From positions 1,178,001 to 1,242,000 of the forward strand of contig JAWPGT010000001.1 in NCBI GenBank assembly GCA_034638255.1: DNA of 64,000 nucleotides, written 5' to 3'. The position numbers and the translations under genes are program-made. The first letter of the stretch is position 1. Each line of letters opens with the position of its first letter. Positions 46,627-57,100 of the stretch are shown in pieces. The notes beneath the pieces are model-generated. The model searched no databases. It worked only from the letters and a program-made list of their open reading frames with translations, and was not told where the DNA came from. This DNA is from Coprinus comatus (lineage: Eukaryota; Basidiomycota; Agaricomycetes; Agaricales; Agaricaceae).

Positions 46627-48271
46627 ATGAAGATTAGCGCACTTTTTGTTGCTCTTTCCATCGCTGCTGCTACTTCAGCTACTCACGATCACTCTCGTCA
46701 CGAGCTTCGCCAGTTCAACGGTTTTGGTGGTAATTTTGGTGGCTTCGGAGGCTTCGGAAACAATGGCCCCTTTGGCAATAACAACAACGGTCCTGGCCGA
46801 GGAAATAACAACAACAACAATGGGCCAGGTCGCGGAGGTAATAATAACAACAATGGCCCGGGGCGAGGAAATAACACCAACAATGGTCCTGGTCGAGGAA
46901 ACAACAATAATGGCGGTCAGCAGGGTGGTAATCAAGGCAACAATGGCAACGGAGGAAACCAAGGTGGAAATAATGGTGGAAACCAGGGAGGCAATAATGG
47001 GGGAAGCCAAGGAGGCAACAATGGCGGGAACCAAGGTGGAAATAACGGCGGGAACCAAGGCGGAAATAACGGCGGGAACCAAGGAGGTAATACTGGCGGT
47101 AACAACAATCAAGATCCTCAAGAATCTCTCAGTAAGCAACCAATTATTCAAAGTTAAACTGGAATCTAACAAGTTTGTAGCTCTTGACCCAAGAGTTATT
47201 GCTAAAGGTTTTGCCAATGATGGTCAAGATGTTCCTACTGATGGTGAGAACTTACTCCTACTTTACAGGGTACTAAAATTTGACCATGTTATTAGGCCAA
47301 GTTGCATCGTTGACATCCACAAACAATTTCATCAACTTTTGTTTGACCGTTCCAAATCTCCCAATCACTAATGGTCAACAGATTGTGACTGGTTCTTGTA
47401 ACCCAGCACCTATAGGTGTTATACCTTCCACTGACAACATGCCATCATCCAAGTTTGTTTTCCCCAAAAACGGAGATGTAATCCAGGAGAACACAGCCTT
47501 CACGATTACCATGGCCATCCGTAATATGCAAACTGGTTTCTTCGTGAATGCCCAAGAGAACTATTTCGCTGCCCCTCAACAGTTGAATGGTCAAGGCCAG
47601 ATCCAAGGTCATTCACATGTGGTAGTTGAACTGTTGACTTCCATTGATCAAACAACACCGACGGATCCCAAGAAATTCGCTTTCTTCAAGGGCTTGAACG
47701 CTGCTGCTGTTAATGGTCAATTGACAGCTGACGTCACTAAAGGTCTACCTGCTGGGTCTTACAGGGTTTCATCTATTAATTCTGCTGCAAACCATCAACC
47801 TGTTATTGTACCTATTGCTCAACACGGATCTCTCGACGATGCTGTCTACGTATGTCATACATATCTCACCTCCATTTGTGAAGAATTGATTAACATTTGT
47901 TTCATACTTTCTTATAGTTTACGATAACACCTGACGGTAAACCCAATGCTGTATGTTGTCAAACTTGACCCGGAGAAGTTCTTACTGATCGTTCTTTTAG
48001 GACAACGCTATCCTTACTGGCAACGATAACAACGCCAATGCTGGTGCTGGTAACACAAATCAGGTGAGTATGAAATGTCAGTAACATTTTATCTATCCCA
48101 ATAAACTCATGACGCGCTCAGAATAATACTGGCCAGGCCGGTGGTAACACAAATACCAATGGTGGTCAGCGGGGTGGCAATGGCGGTCAGCGAGGTAATA
48201 ATGGCGGTCAGCGAGGCAACGGTGGACGTGGTGGAAATAGGAATAGAAGATTTGCCTATTCCCGTTTCTAA
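46627..48271 (+). CDS. Secreted Gly/Asn-rich protein with conserved C-terminal domain, copy B
   Basis: Paralogue of copy A, 2.8 kb away on the other strand. The signal peptide is MKISALFVALSIAAATSA. There is no Cys-rich module. Instead a Gly/Phe and Asn/Gly repeat region (46720-47115) leads to DPQESLS, then across an intron LDPRVIAKGFANDGQDVPTDG, and across another QVASLTSTNNFINFC. The conserved domain ends LVPIAQHGSLDDAVY-like (here IVPIAQHGSLDDAVY), and extra exons add FTITPDGKPNA, an Asn/Gly linker and a basic Gly/Arg/Gln tail ending FAYSRF. Function is unknown; the repeats and secretion suggest a cell-wall or matrix protein. Confidence 0.85.
46900..47115 (+). repeat. Tandem Gly-Gly-Asn-Asn-Gly-Gly-Asn-Gln minisatellite
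   Basis: About seven imperfect 24-nt units encode GGNNGGNQ. Upstream (46780-46910) a second repeat encodes Asn runs with GPGRG. Both lie in secreted copy B. Units differ mainly at third codon positions. Confidence 0.85.
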
Positions 48272-48527
48272 GTTCGTGAAGACCTCACATACCTACACTT
48301 GCTGCCAAAGTCAACATATTCATATTTCTTGTTAAAGCACCGATTTTCTTGAAGTAATTTGAAAGTATCATTTGGTGTGATTTTAGACTCTTTGTTATGA
48401 ATATAACAATTTCGTGTATAATCATCTTGATGACTTCCCCACGAAAGGGTTCATGAAATTGAATATTTCATCGGTTGTGAACATAATATTAGGTAGAGGA
48501 GTGAGTTGTAGGTACATGCGATTAATT

Positions 48528-49137
48528 CTAATTTTCAACGGGCTTGTTGCGCATTTTCTCCGCTTGCCATCGGGAGCGCATTAGTTCGAAACCTTCATCC
48601 TTAGATCGAATGCGGAGGGCAGGTTGGATTAGTTGTATATGAGCGGCCCGTAGATGAGGGGGGATAGCGTCGCTTCGGATAACCTGGCATGATGTACTGT
48701 ATGTTAGTCAAGTGCGAAGGATATTTTTTTCCTGGGGACACTAACAGAGCCGATAGACAGGAAGAAACCAAATGTAGCAGCACTACTGAGCATGTACTGG
48801 GACAACGTCGCTAGTGCACCACGCGGACCAGCACCACCACTGCGAGGTGAAGGTCATCAGTCAGCGGGCTAGCAGAAATGGTGAAAGATATACCGAATAA
48901 TACTCCAAGAACCGAAGATGAAGCCAATGGTGAGACCAACACCTGTGCCCATCATGGCGCCCATTCTATATGATACCATTAAAAAGAGGGGAGTGGATGC
49001 AGGTGGAAGAGTATTCTTACTTGACTGTTGGAGTATTGTGTATATGAGGCTTTGTCGAGTTGTCATGAACGAAAAGAAAACGTACGCTTTTGCCATACTG
49101 AGGGAGCAGCTTCTTGACGACGCGGGGGCAGAGGCAT
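48528..49137 (-). CDS. MGR2: Mgr2/Romo1 subunit of the mitochondrial TIM23 translocase
   Basis: Small inner-membrane protein that gates lateral release from TIM23. Exon 1 is 49137-49086, then a 4-nt microexon (49024-49021), exon 3 from 48965, and further exons to the stop at 48528. The core is KMGAMMGTGVGLTIGFIFGSW with the glycine-rich first helix, then RGGAGPRGALATLSQYMLSS and ATFGFFLSIGSVIR, the second helix. The Leu-Lys before MGAMM depends on the microexon and matches the conserved Val/Leu-Lys of Romo1. A basic tail of about 50 residues (RAAHIQLIQPALRIRSKDEG...) follows VIRSD, where the family normally ends. Confidence 0.87.
49021..49024 (-). other. 4-nt microexon (TCAA) in MGR2
   Basis: Flanked by a consensus acceptor (CAACAG) and donor (GTAAGA). 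Exon 1 ends in phase 1 and exon 3 needs phase 2, and a 4-nt exon is what closes the frame. The encoded Leu-Lys agrees with the family. Confidence 0.75.
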
Positions 49138-49236
49138 AATTGTGGCGTTAAGTGAGGTGGTGGATGAGCGTAGGAAAAGTTTAGACGCCGGTAGCCGGAA
49201 AACAACTTCAAATGACCCTACGCTTGCTCCAAAGCC

Positions 49237-50471
49237 ATGTCTCCACCGTCATTTCCTCGAGCACAACAGGCTCATATTAGTATGTCGAATCAGTTATTTA
49301 TTGTTGAGTTGCAACTGATCAGCGAAGCCAGTTCGAGCACACCAACGGGACACTTATCATGTCTCCTCGTTACGTGAACAGACTGAGAACGTCATTCGTT
49401 CATGGATGGGTATATACACATTTCTGCTATCGGAGTTCCTCAGTTAACCTGGGTGGATAGGAACACGATGGTTGACCCGGTGGGACAAGGAGGTGGACCT
49501 TCTCACCAAACTTGTATATTATGGACTGAGTGTTGGACGAGGTGAGTATATCCCAAGAACATATCAAAATCAGATGTCCTCAGATATTTGTTAGGTAACC
49601 AGACCCTTGGAGAAGAGTATACCGATATCTGGCAAATCTCCTCCAGAGCTAGCCATATGCATCCAGCAGGGAGAATACGCAATGCCCTCATCTTTCTTTC
49701 CACATTTCCTTGTTACTTCATGGCCAAGTGGGCATCGTCACCAATACTGAATATGAAATATCCAAAGATAGCCAGGTTCATGAAGAATATGCCGATGCTA
49801 ATAAATATTGCTACGGAGGTCAACCTAGCTGTCTTCTACCTAAGTGGAACATACTACGACTTATCGAAACGCGTTTTGGGTATACAACACGTACGAGCAC
49901 ATACACATCTTACTCGAACTTTTGTTTACTGTTATTCCATAGATATCATCAATACCAGAAAATCCCCATGTTCGACCGCCGTCTTATTCACTATTAGGTG
50001 TTCTTTTGGGCGTCAGGCTTCTTCACCGCCTTGTTTCATACATTCAAAGTCGACAAGAAGAGAGTTCCCTTGGTGAAAGCGTTAAAGGCAAAACGCATTC
50101 TGAATCGGGTCAAACAGTCCTTTATATCGACGAGCGGCCAGTTTCGGAATTTTTAGATTTGGATCTGGCTAATGAACCGGTGAAGCCTGCGGAGGAAGAC
50201 GAACGAACAATCCTTGATGTGACATCGATTCCAGACGCAATACGGGAGGGGAGAAATTGTACATTATGTTTGGAGGAGCGGGTCGATAGTTGTGCTACAG
50301 AATGCGGACATATGTTCTGCTGGAACTGTATTGTCGGATGGGGGAGAGAGAAGGTATGTAGTTCACTCCCCCCAATTATCAAGTACCTCATGCTCATTAT
50401 TTTAGGCCGAGTGTCCACTGTGCCGTCAAGGATTAAATCTTTCACGATTGCTTCCAATCTACAACTTGTAG
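49237..50471 (+). CDS. PEX10: Peroxisome biogenesis E3 ligase PEX10
   Basis: RING protein of the peroxisomal membrane that helps ubiquitinate and recycle the import receptor Pex5. The start is at 49237 ([14 protein letters not shown]); exon 2 continues [20 protein letters not shown]. The membrane domain contains [54 protein letters not shown] and [10 protein letters not shown]. The C-terminal C3HC4 RING is [17 protein letters not shown] and, after an intron, ECPLC. The stop is at 50471; the open frame seen to 50581 is in another phase. It is divergent from MGR2 (99 bp) and convergent with the SmE gene. Confidence 0.93.
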
Positions 50472-50524
50472 ACGTACTAGTGCACTTTTATGACCAAATC
50501 GATAGCAGATTGCGTATATACCCA

Positions 50525-50986
50525 TCACTGTATTTGTTGAATGAGGGTGATGTTATCACCTTTCAAGAGTATACGTCCTAGATTATGATTAATATTTGGA
50601 ATATACACGCATTATAGTGTCTTACCTAGTTCTTTCCTAGGTTTCGCATCTTTCACATATACCTCAGTGGCATCATCAATAACGAGGTTCATAAATTCGT
50701 CGAATCCCTTGACGTAAGTCAGAAAAAGCGCTTGTAGAGAAGATAATAACGTACGATGATCTGGCCTTCGATGCGCATATCAACATTGTCATAGAGCCAA
50801 ATGGATATCTTGGATTTCTGCATAAATAAACTGGTTAGTGGGAAGTATACACCTTAGTACAATCGATGTGTGACCTGCTGCAAGTTTTTGAAGATGACAT
50901 TCTGCAAGCCATTAGCATGGTGTAGAGCGCATTTAGCGTTTACTTACGATGGGCTGAACCATCACACGTTGTTGTCGGTTAGACAT
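50525..50986 (-). CDS. SME1: Small nuclear ribonucleoprotein SmE
   Basis: Member of the Sm ring on spliceosomal snRNAs. Five exons from 50986: [71 protein letters not shown] and [16 protein letters not shown]. The Sm1 (W-Y-x-N..G-x-I.GFDE.MN) and Sm2 ([10 protein letters not shown]) motifs are complete. Reading through the last intron gives a false end (Lys-Thr-Leu-stop at 50617). No single open frame reveals the gene. It is divergent from dynein with 186 bp between. Confidence 0.93.
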
Positions 50987-51172
50987 GATGAAGATATGAT
51001 GTATAAGACGCGGTTTCGAGTGAGAGGTACAAGATGAACAGGAATTGTGTCTGAGCTGGGGTTAGGGTCAAGGTCACAACCTCATCACCACGTGCAGTCC
51101 TGTATATAATAGCATTTCCCAAATATTTCAACGGTATCAGGCTCGTGACGACGCGTTGTTACCTTGAGCAAG

Positions 51173-54100
51173 ATGGAGGTGAGCTTTACTGTGGCTTTGC
51201 TGTCTGGCCATATTCATTGTATATATACAGGCATTTGCTTCGTCAAACTCTTCTACAGCGGCAGCTGTTACATTCATCACATTTGTACAAGACCTTAAGA
51301 AGAAGACGAAAACATGGGGTCCTATGATTGAACTATGCGCTAGCGGAGAAAAGACACTCGAACGATTCCGATACCAGTTTCCGGATGATTGGTTGTATAG
51401 CGACCAACTCCGAGGAGAATGGAGCGCATATAACGAGATATTGAAGCGCAAGAACGACTCTATACAGGAGCAGTTGGGTACGTATACATCTTCTGATAGA
51501 TAATCGAGGAGTTGAACTCTGGGCATGCTAGCTGGCTTGCAACTGAAGATTGTGGCCGAGGACAAGATCGTCGAGAATAAGATTAACGACATAATAGCCG
51601 AATGGGAACAGACTCGTCCCGTTCAGGGGAATATGCAAGCGGATAAAGCCATGGATATTATCAATGTATACGAAGGGAAGTTGAATCGCGTGAAGGAGGA
51701 ATATGATTTGGTCTGCAGGGCCAAAGAAGCTTTGGATTTGGAATTGACGCGACATACACGGCTGGAGCCAGTGTTTGAGGAGTTGCGCGATCTCAAGGCC
51801 GTGTGGACAGCACTTTCAGGGATATGGAGTCAAATAGGAGAGTTAAGGGAGATGTCCTGGGCTACCGTTCAACCCCGAAAGTTGAGGCAACAACTTGATG
51901 GTTTACTTGCTTCAACAAGGGAGATGCCAACAAGAATGAGGCAATATCGTGCTTTTGAATATGTCCAGGAGGTTCTTCGTGGTCTATTAAAATCAAACAT
52001 ATTAGTAGGGGAGCTCAAGTCAGACGCACTGAAGGATCGCCATTGGAAACAGCTCTTCAAAACTCTGAAGCTGCCTTCTCAACCTACTTTGTCTTTGTAA
52101 GTGATGAATCATATCAATGACAAGCATACATCTTATGTCATTTATAGGATGTCATTAGGACATGTATATGATCTGGATCTCAAGAAGAATGAGTTGCAAA
52201 TCAAAGAGGTCATCATACAGGCACAAGGTGAAATGGCACTCGAAGAATACATCAAGCAAGTGAAAGAGATCTGGACGAGCTATACCCTTGACCTTGTCAA
52301 TTATCAAAACAAGTGTCGTTTGATTAGGTACTTTTTCCTATCCTCTCTAATCTCTTTTATTGAATCATTCTCAGGGGGTGGGACGATTTATTCAATAAAT
52401 GTGGCGAAAATTTGAACTCACTAAATGCAATGAAGTTGTCACCATATTATAAAGGTTCGTGAGCATGTATAGGGTTCATATCATAATGCTAACCACCATC
52501 TACAGTCTTTGAGGAGGAGGTGTGTTGCGGTGTTCTGAGCAGAACTTGCCGTTTACTAATGGACCATTTAGGCTGCTTCTTGGGAAGAGAAACTGAATAG
52601 AATACATGTCCTGTTTGGTTAGTTTGTGGTTCTTGAACTCTATTACCCATGGACTGACAGTGTCTCATAGATGTTTGGATTGACGTCCAGCGGCAGTGGG
52701 TTTACTTGGAGGGAATTTTTTCTGGGAGTGCGGATATCAAACATCTGCTTCCGGTTGAAAGTGCACGCTTCCAAAACATCAATACCGAGTTTTTGACCGT
52801 CATGAAGAAAGTCTACAAATCTCCCTTTATTCTTGATGTTATGAATATCGCTGGTATTCAAAAGAGTCTCGAACGCTTGGCGGATCTCCTGAACAAGATT
52901 CAGAAAGCCCTTGGAGAATACCTTGAACGTGAACGTTCATCATTCCCTAGATTCTATTTCGTAGGAGACGAAGACCTTTTGGAAATCATTGGAAATAGCA
53001 AGGATATCCTCCGCATCATGAAGCACTTGAAGAAAATGTTTGCGGGTATATCTACTGTTCTCCTCGACGAAGAATTAACTCAGATTCAAGGCATGGCCTC
53101 TAGGGAGGGAGAAGAGGTTCGGTTCTCGGAACCAATCCTACTAAAGGATTACCCCAAAATTAACGACTGGCTAGCTCGAATTGAGACTATGATGAGAATA
53201 TCCCTCGCAGACCTCCTTTACGAAGCTGTCATGGAGCTTCAAGTTTTCTATGGAAATGGCTCACCGCTTCAGAAGGATAATTTGATGGTTTGGTTAGAGA
53301 AGTATCCCGCTCAGCTTGTCACCTTGGCTATCCAGGTTGCATGGACCACCGCCGTTGAAGGATCATTGGAGAACTGCCAGGCTCCGGACGCCCCATTGGA
53401 AACAATCCTTCAGGCGCTTGATCTCCTTGCCGATGTCGTTCTCGAAGAATTAGTACCTGTAACTCGTAGGAAATGCGAACATCTCATCACAGAACTTGTT
53501 CATCAACGTGATGTTACTCGTTCACTCATCAACCAACAAGTACTCGACAACAGAGGCTTCACTTGGCTATCTCAAATGCGCTTCTACTTGGATAAGTCAG
53601 TAGATAACTCGCTGGATAAATTGTCCATAAAAGTTGCTGAAGCCTCGTATCCTTACGGATGGGAATATCTTGGTGTCCCCGATCGTCTTGTTCAAACCCC
53701 TCTCACAGACCGCGTCTATCTAACCCTCACACAAGCATTGGACAAACAACTTGGAGGTTCACCCTTCGGACCCGCAGGTACTGGAAAGACAGAATCTGTC
53801 AAGGCTCTCGGGGTTCAGCTTGGACGCTTTGTCCTTGTCTTCTGTTGCGACGAAACTTTTGATTTCCAGGCTATGGGTCGTATTTTCGTTGGTCTTTGCC
53901 AAGTTGGTGCTTGGGGTTGTTTTGATGAATTCAATCGACTAGAGGAACGCATTCTCAGTGCTGTGTCGCAGCAAGTGCAGACTATTCAGCAAGGTCTCGT
54001 ATCGTTGGTAAAGAATCCCAACACAGAAATTGAGTTGGTTGGCAAAAGTCTTAAAATCCATAAGAACATTGGTATGTGTTGTATAATTTAACACTTTGAT

Positions 54101-57100
54101 TTTATGCCGATATGTCTATAGGTATCTTCATTACCACCAACCCTAACTATGCTGGTCGTTCACAGCTACCACCTAACTTAACAAAACTTTTCAGACCGTG
54201 CGTCTTTAGCAAATCTGTCTGCTAAAAGTACTCACCGTTATATAGGATGGCCATGACTCGCCCTGATAGAGAGCTTATTGCACAGGTCATGCTTTTCTCT
54301 CAAGGTTTCCGGACTGCAGAATCACTAGCATCTAAGATTGTTCCGTTCTTCAACCTCTGCGACGAGCAGCTGTCTCGGCAACCACATTATGACTTTGGTC
54401 TTCGAGCCCTCAAAGCTGTACTTTCCAGTGCCGGTATCCTTAAACGAGAACGCTTACAAGCTTTAGAAGTGGATGAAGATGTTATTGACATGGAGCAAAT
54501 TATCCTCATTCAAAGTGTTACAGAAACGATTGTTCCCAAACTTGTAGCAGACGATGTACCCCTTTTGACTAGGTAAGCGTTCATTATTTTAGACACCTTT
54601 TTATCTGATTGGGGTGCAGTTTGTTGGCTGATGTGTTCCCGGGTGTCGACTATGTCCCTGTAGATCTCGATGCTCTACGGGAACAAATCTTCAAGGTTTG
54701 CGCAGAGCGCCGTCTTGTAACCGGCGAACGTTGGGTTTCCAAGATTCTGCAATTGTATCAAATCCAGAAGATACAACACGGTCTTATGATGGTTGGTCCT
54801 TCAGGTAGCGGGAAGACAAATGCCTGGCAAGTTCTCCTTGCTGCCCTTGAACGCCTTGATGGCGTTGAAGGTATTTCTTATGTCATCGACCCGAAAGCCA
54901 TGCATAAGGATGCCCTTTATGGTACTTTGGACCAGACGACTCGCGAGTGGAATGACGGTCTATTTACGCACATCCTTCGAAAGATTGTGGATGATGTCCG
55001 TGGAGAGAGTGGTAAACGCCATTGGATCATCTTTGATGGTGATGTCGATCCGGAATGGGTTGAAAATCTGAACAGGTCAGTTTCAGAGCTTTATGGTAGT
55101 TCAAAGCCAAGCCAACACACTTCTGATTCTAGTGTTCTTGATGATAACAAGCTGTTGACCTTGCCTAATGGAGAACGTCTTAACTTGCCACCCAACGTTA
55201 GGATTATGTTCGAAGTAGAGCACCTCCGATATGCTACCTTGGCCACTGTCAGTCGCTGTGGTATGATCTGGTTTAGTGAAGACGTAGTAGAGCCTTCTAT
55301 GGTCTATCAGCATTACCTTTCAACTCTATCCACCGTTCCACTGGACGCCGACGATGAAGATGTGATTGATGTTCTAAATATCCGAGCCGAAACAACCGAT
55401 GACACAACCTCTAACAATCTTGTGACACAACAGCAAATTGCAGCTATTCTAAAAAGATATTTCGACGACGGAGATCTCGTTAGCTCTGCTCTCAATTTCG
55501 CCGAATCTATCGAGCATATCATGGATTTCACTACTACCCGTGCACTCAACACCCTATTCTCGTTGCTGAACAAGACGGTCCGGAACGTCATAGAGTACAA
55601 CATCCAGCATCCGGACTTCCCTCTTTCTCCTGAACGTGTGGAACAATACACCACGAAGCGTCTCCTAATCAATATCATCTGGGCGTTCTCTGGTGATGCC
55701 AAATTGGAACTTCGTGCAAAGCTTGGTGATTATCTACGTAGCCAAACCGGCATTGATTTACCACCTCTTGCACCTGGTAGTTCGTTGATTGACTATGAAG
55801 TCCAAGTATCTAATGGAGAATGGGTTTCCTGGCAGTCCCGGGTCCCTTCAATCGAAATTGAGGCACAGTCCGTTACTGCATCTGACGTTGTTGTTCCCAC
55901 TATGGATACAGTCCGTCATGAAGAAGTCTTATATTCATGGTTGTCGGAGCATAAGCCACTCATGCTCTGTGGTCCTCCGGGTTCAGGGAAAACTATGACA
56001 CTGTTCAGCGCGTTAAGGAAATTGCCTGACATGGAGGTTGTTGGTCTCAATTTCTCAAGTGCGACAACACCAGAATTGATCCTCAAAACTTTCGAACAAT
56101 ATTGCGAATATCGTAAAACCCCAAATGGTGTCATACTTGCCCCAGTACAAATTGGCAGGTGGCTAGTTGTCTTCTGCGACGAAATCAATCTACCCGCAAC
56201 TGACAAGTATGGAACACAACGTGTCATCTCCTTCATCCGTCAACTGGTTGAATCAGGTGGATATTGGAGGGCAAGTGATATGGCATGGGTAAAACTAGAG
56301 CGTATTCAATTTGTTGGTGCTTGTAATCCTCCTACCGATCCTGGTCGTGTACCTCTCACCCACCGTTTCTTGCGTCATGCTCCTCTGGTTATGGTTGATT
56401 ACCCCGGAGAAGTTTCCCTTAAGCAAATCTACGGAACTTACAACCGTGCTCTCCTCAAAGTTGTTCCAAATCTCCGTGCATATGCTGAGCCTCTCACTGA
56501 TGCTATGGTTCATTTCTACCTCGCTTCTCAACAAAGATTTACCACCGATGTTCAGGCCCATTACGTTTACAGCCCCCGTGAGCTTACTCGATGGGTTCGT
56601 GGTATATACGAGGCTATTAGACCCCTGGAAACTCTTCCAGTTGAAGGACTTGTTAGAGTGTGGGCACATGAAGCCCTCCGATTATTCCAAGATCGTCTAG
56701 TTACAGAAGAGGAAAAGAGCTGGACTGACGAAAATATCGATGCTGCTGCGATGCAATATTTCCCTACAATCAATCAAGAGGAAGCCCTTGCTCGTCCCAT
56801 CTTGTTCTCTAACTGGACCTCCAAGCATTACATTCCTGTTGAACGTGAAGTCTTGCGAGAATATACTAAGGCTCGCTTGCGCGTCTTTTACGAAGAAGAA
56901 CTTGACGTCCCTCTTGTGCTTTTCAATGATGTATTGGATCATGTCTTGCGCATTGATCGTGTATTCCGACAAATACAGGGTCATTTATTATTGATTGGTG
57001 TCAGCGGTAGTGGAAAGGTCAGCAGTGCTCGATCACATTTTAGTTTTTTTATTATCACTAACACTGATTTCAGACTACTCTTTCAAGATTTGTTGCTTGG

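Noticed and set aside
46675..47217. Long minus-strand open frame rich in Val/Ile/Ser
   Set aside because: Mirror of the Gly/Asn repeat in secreted copy B. Composition follows from the repeat, and there is no start context or family match.
50600..50630. SmE ending in Lys-Thr-Leu-stop
   Set aside because: The GTAAGA donor there joins to an exon at about 50580 that supplies the required Sm2 motif RILLKGDNI.
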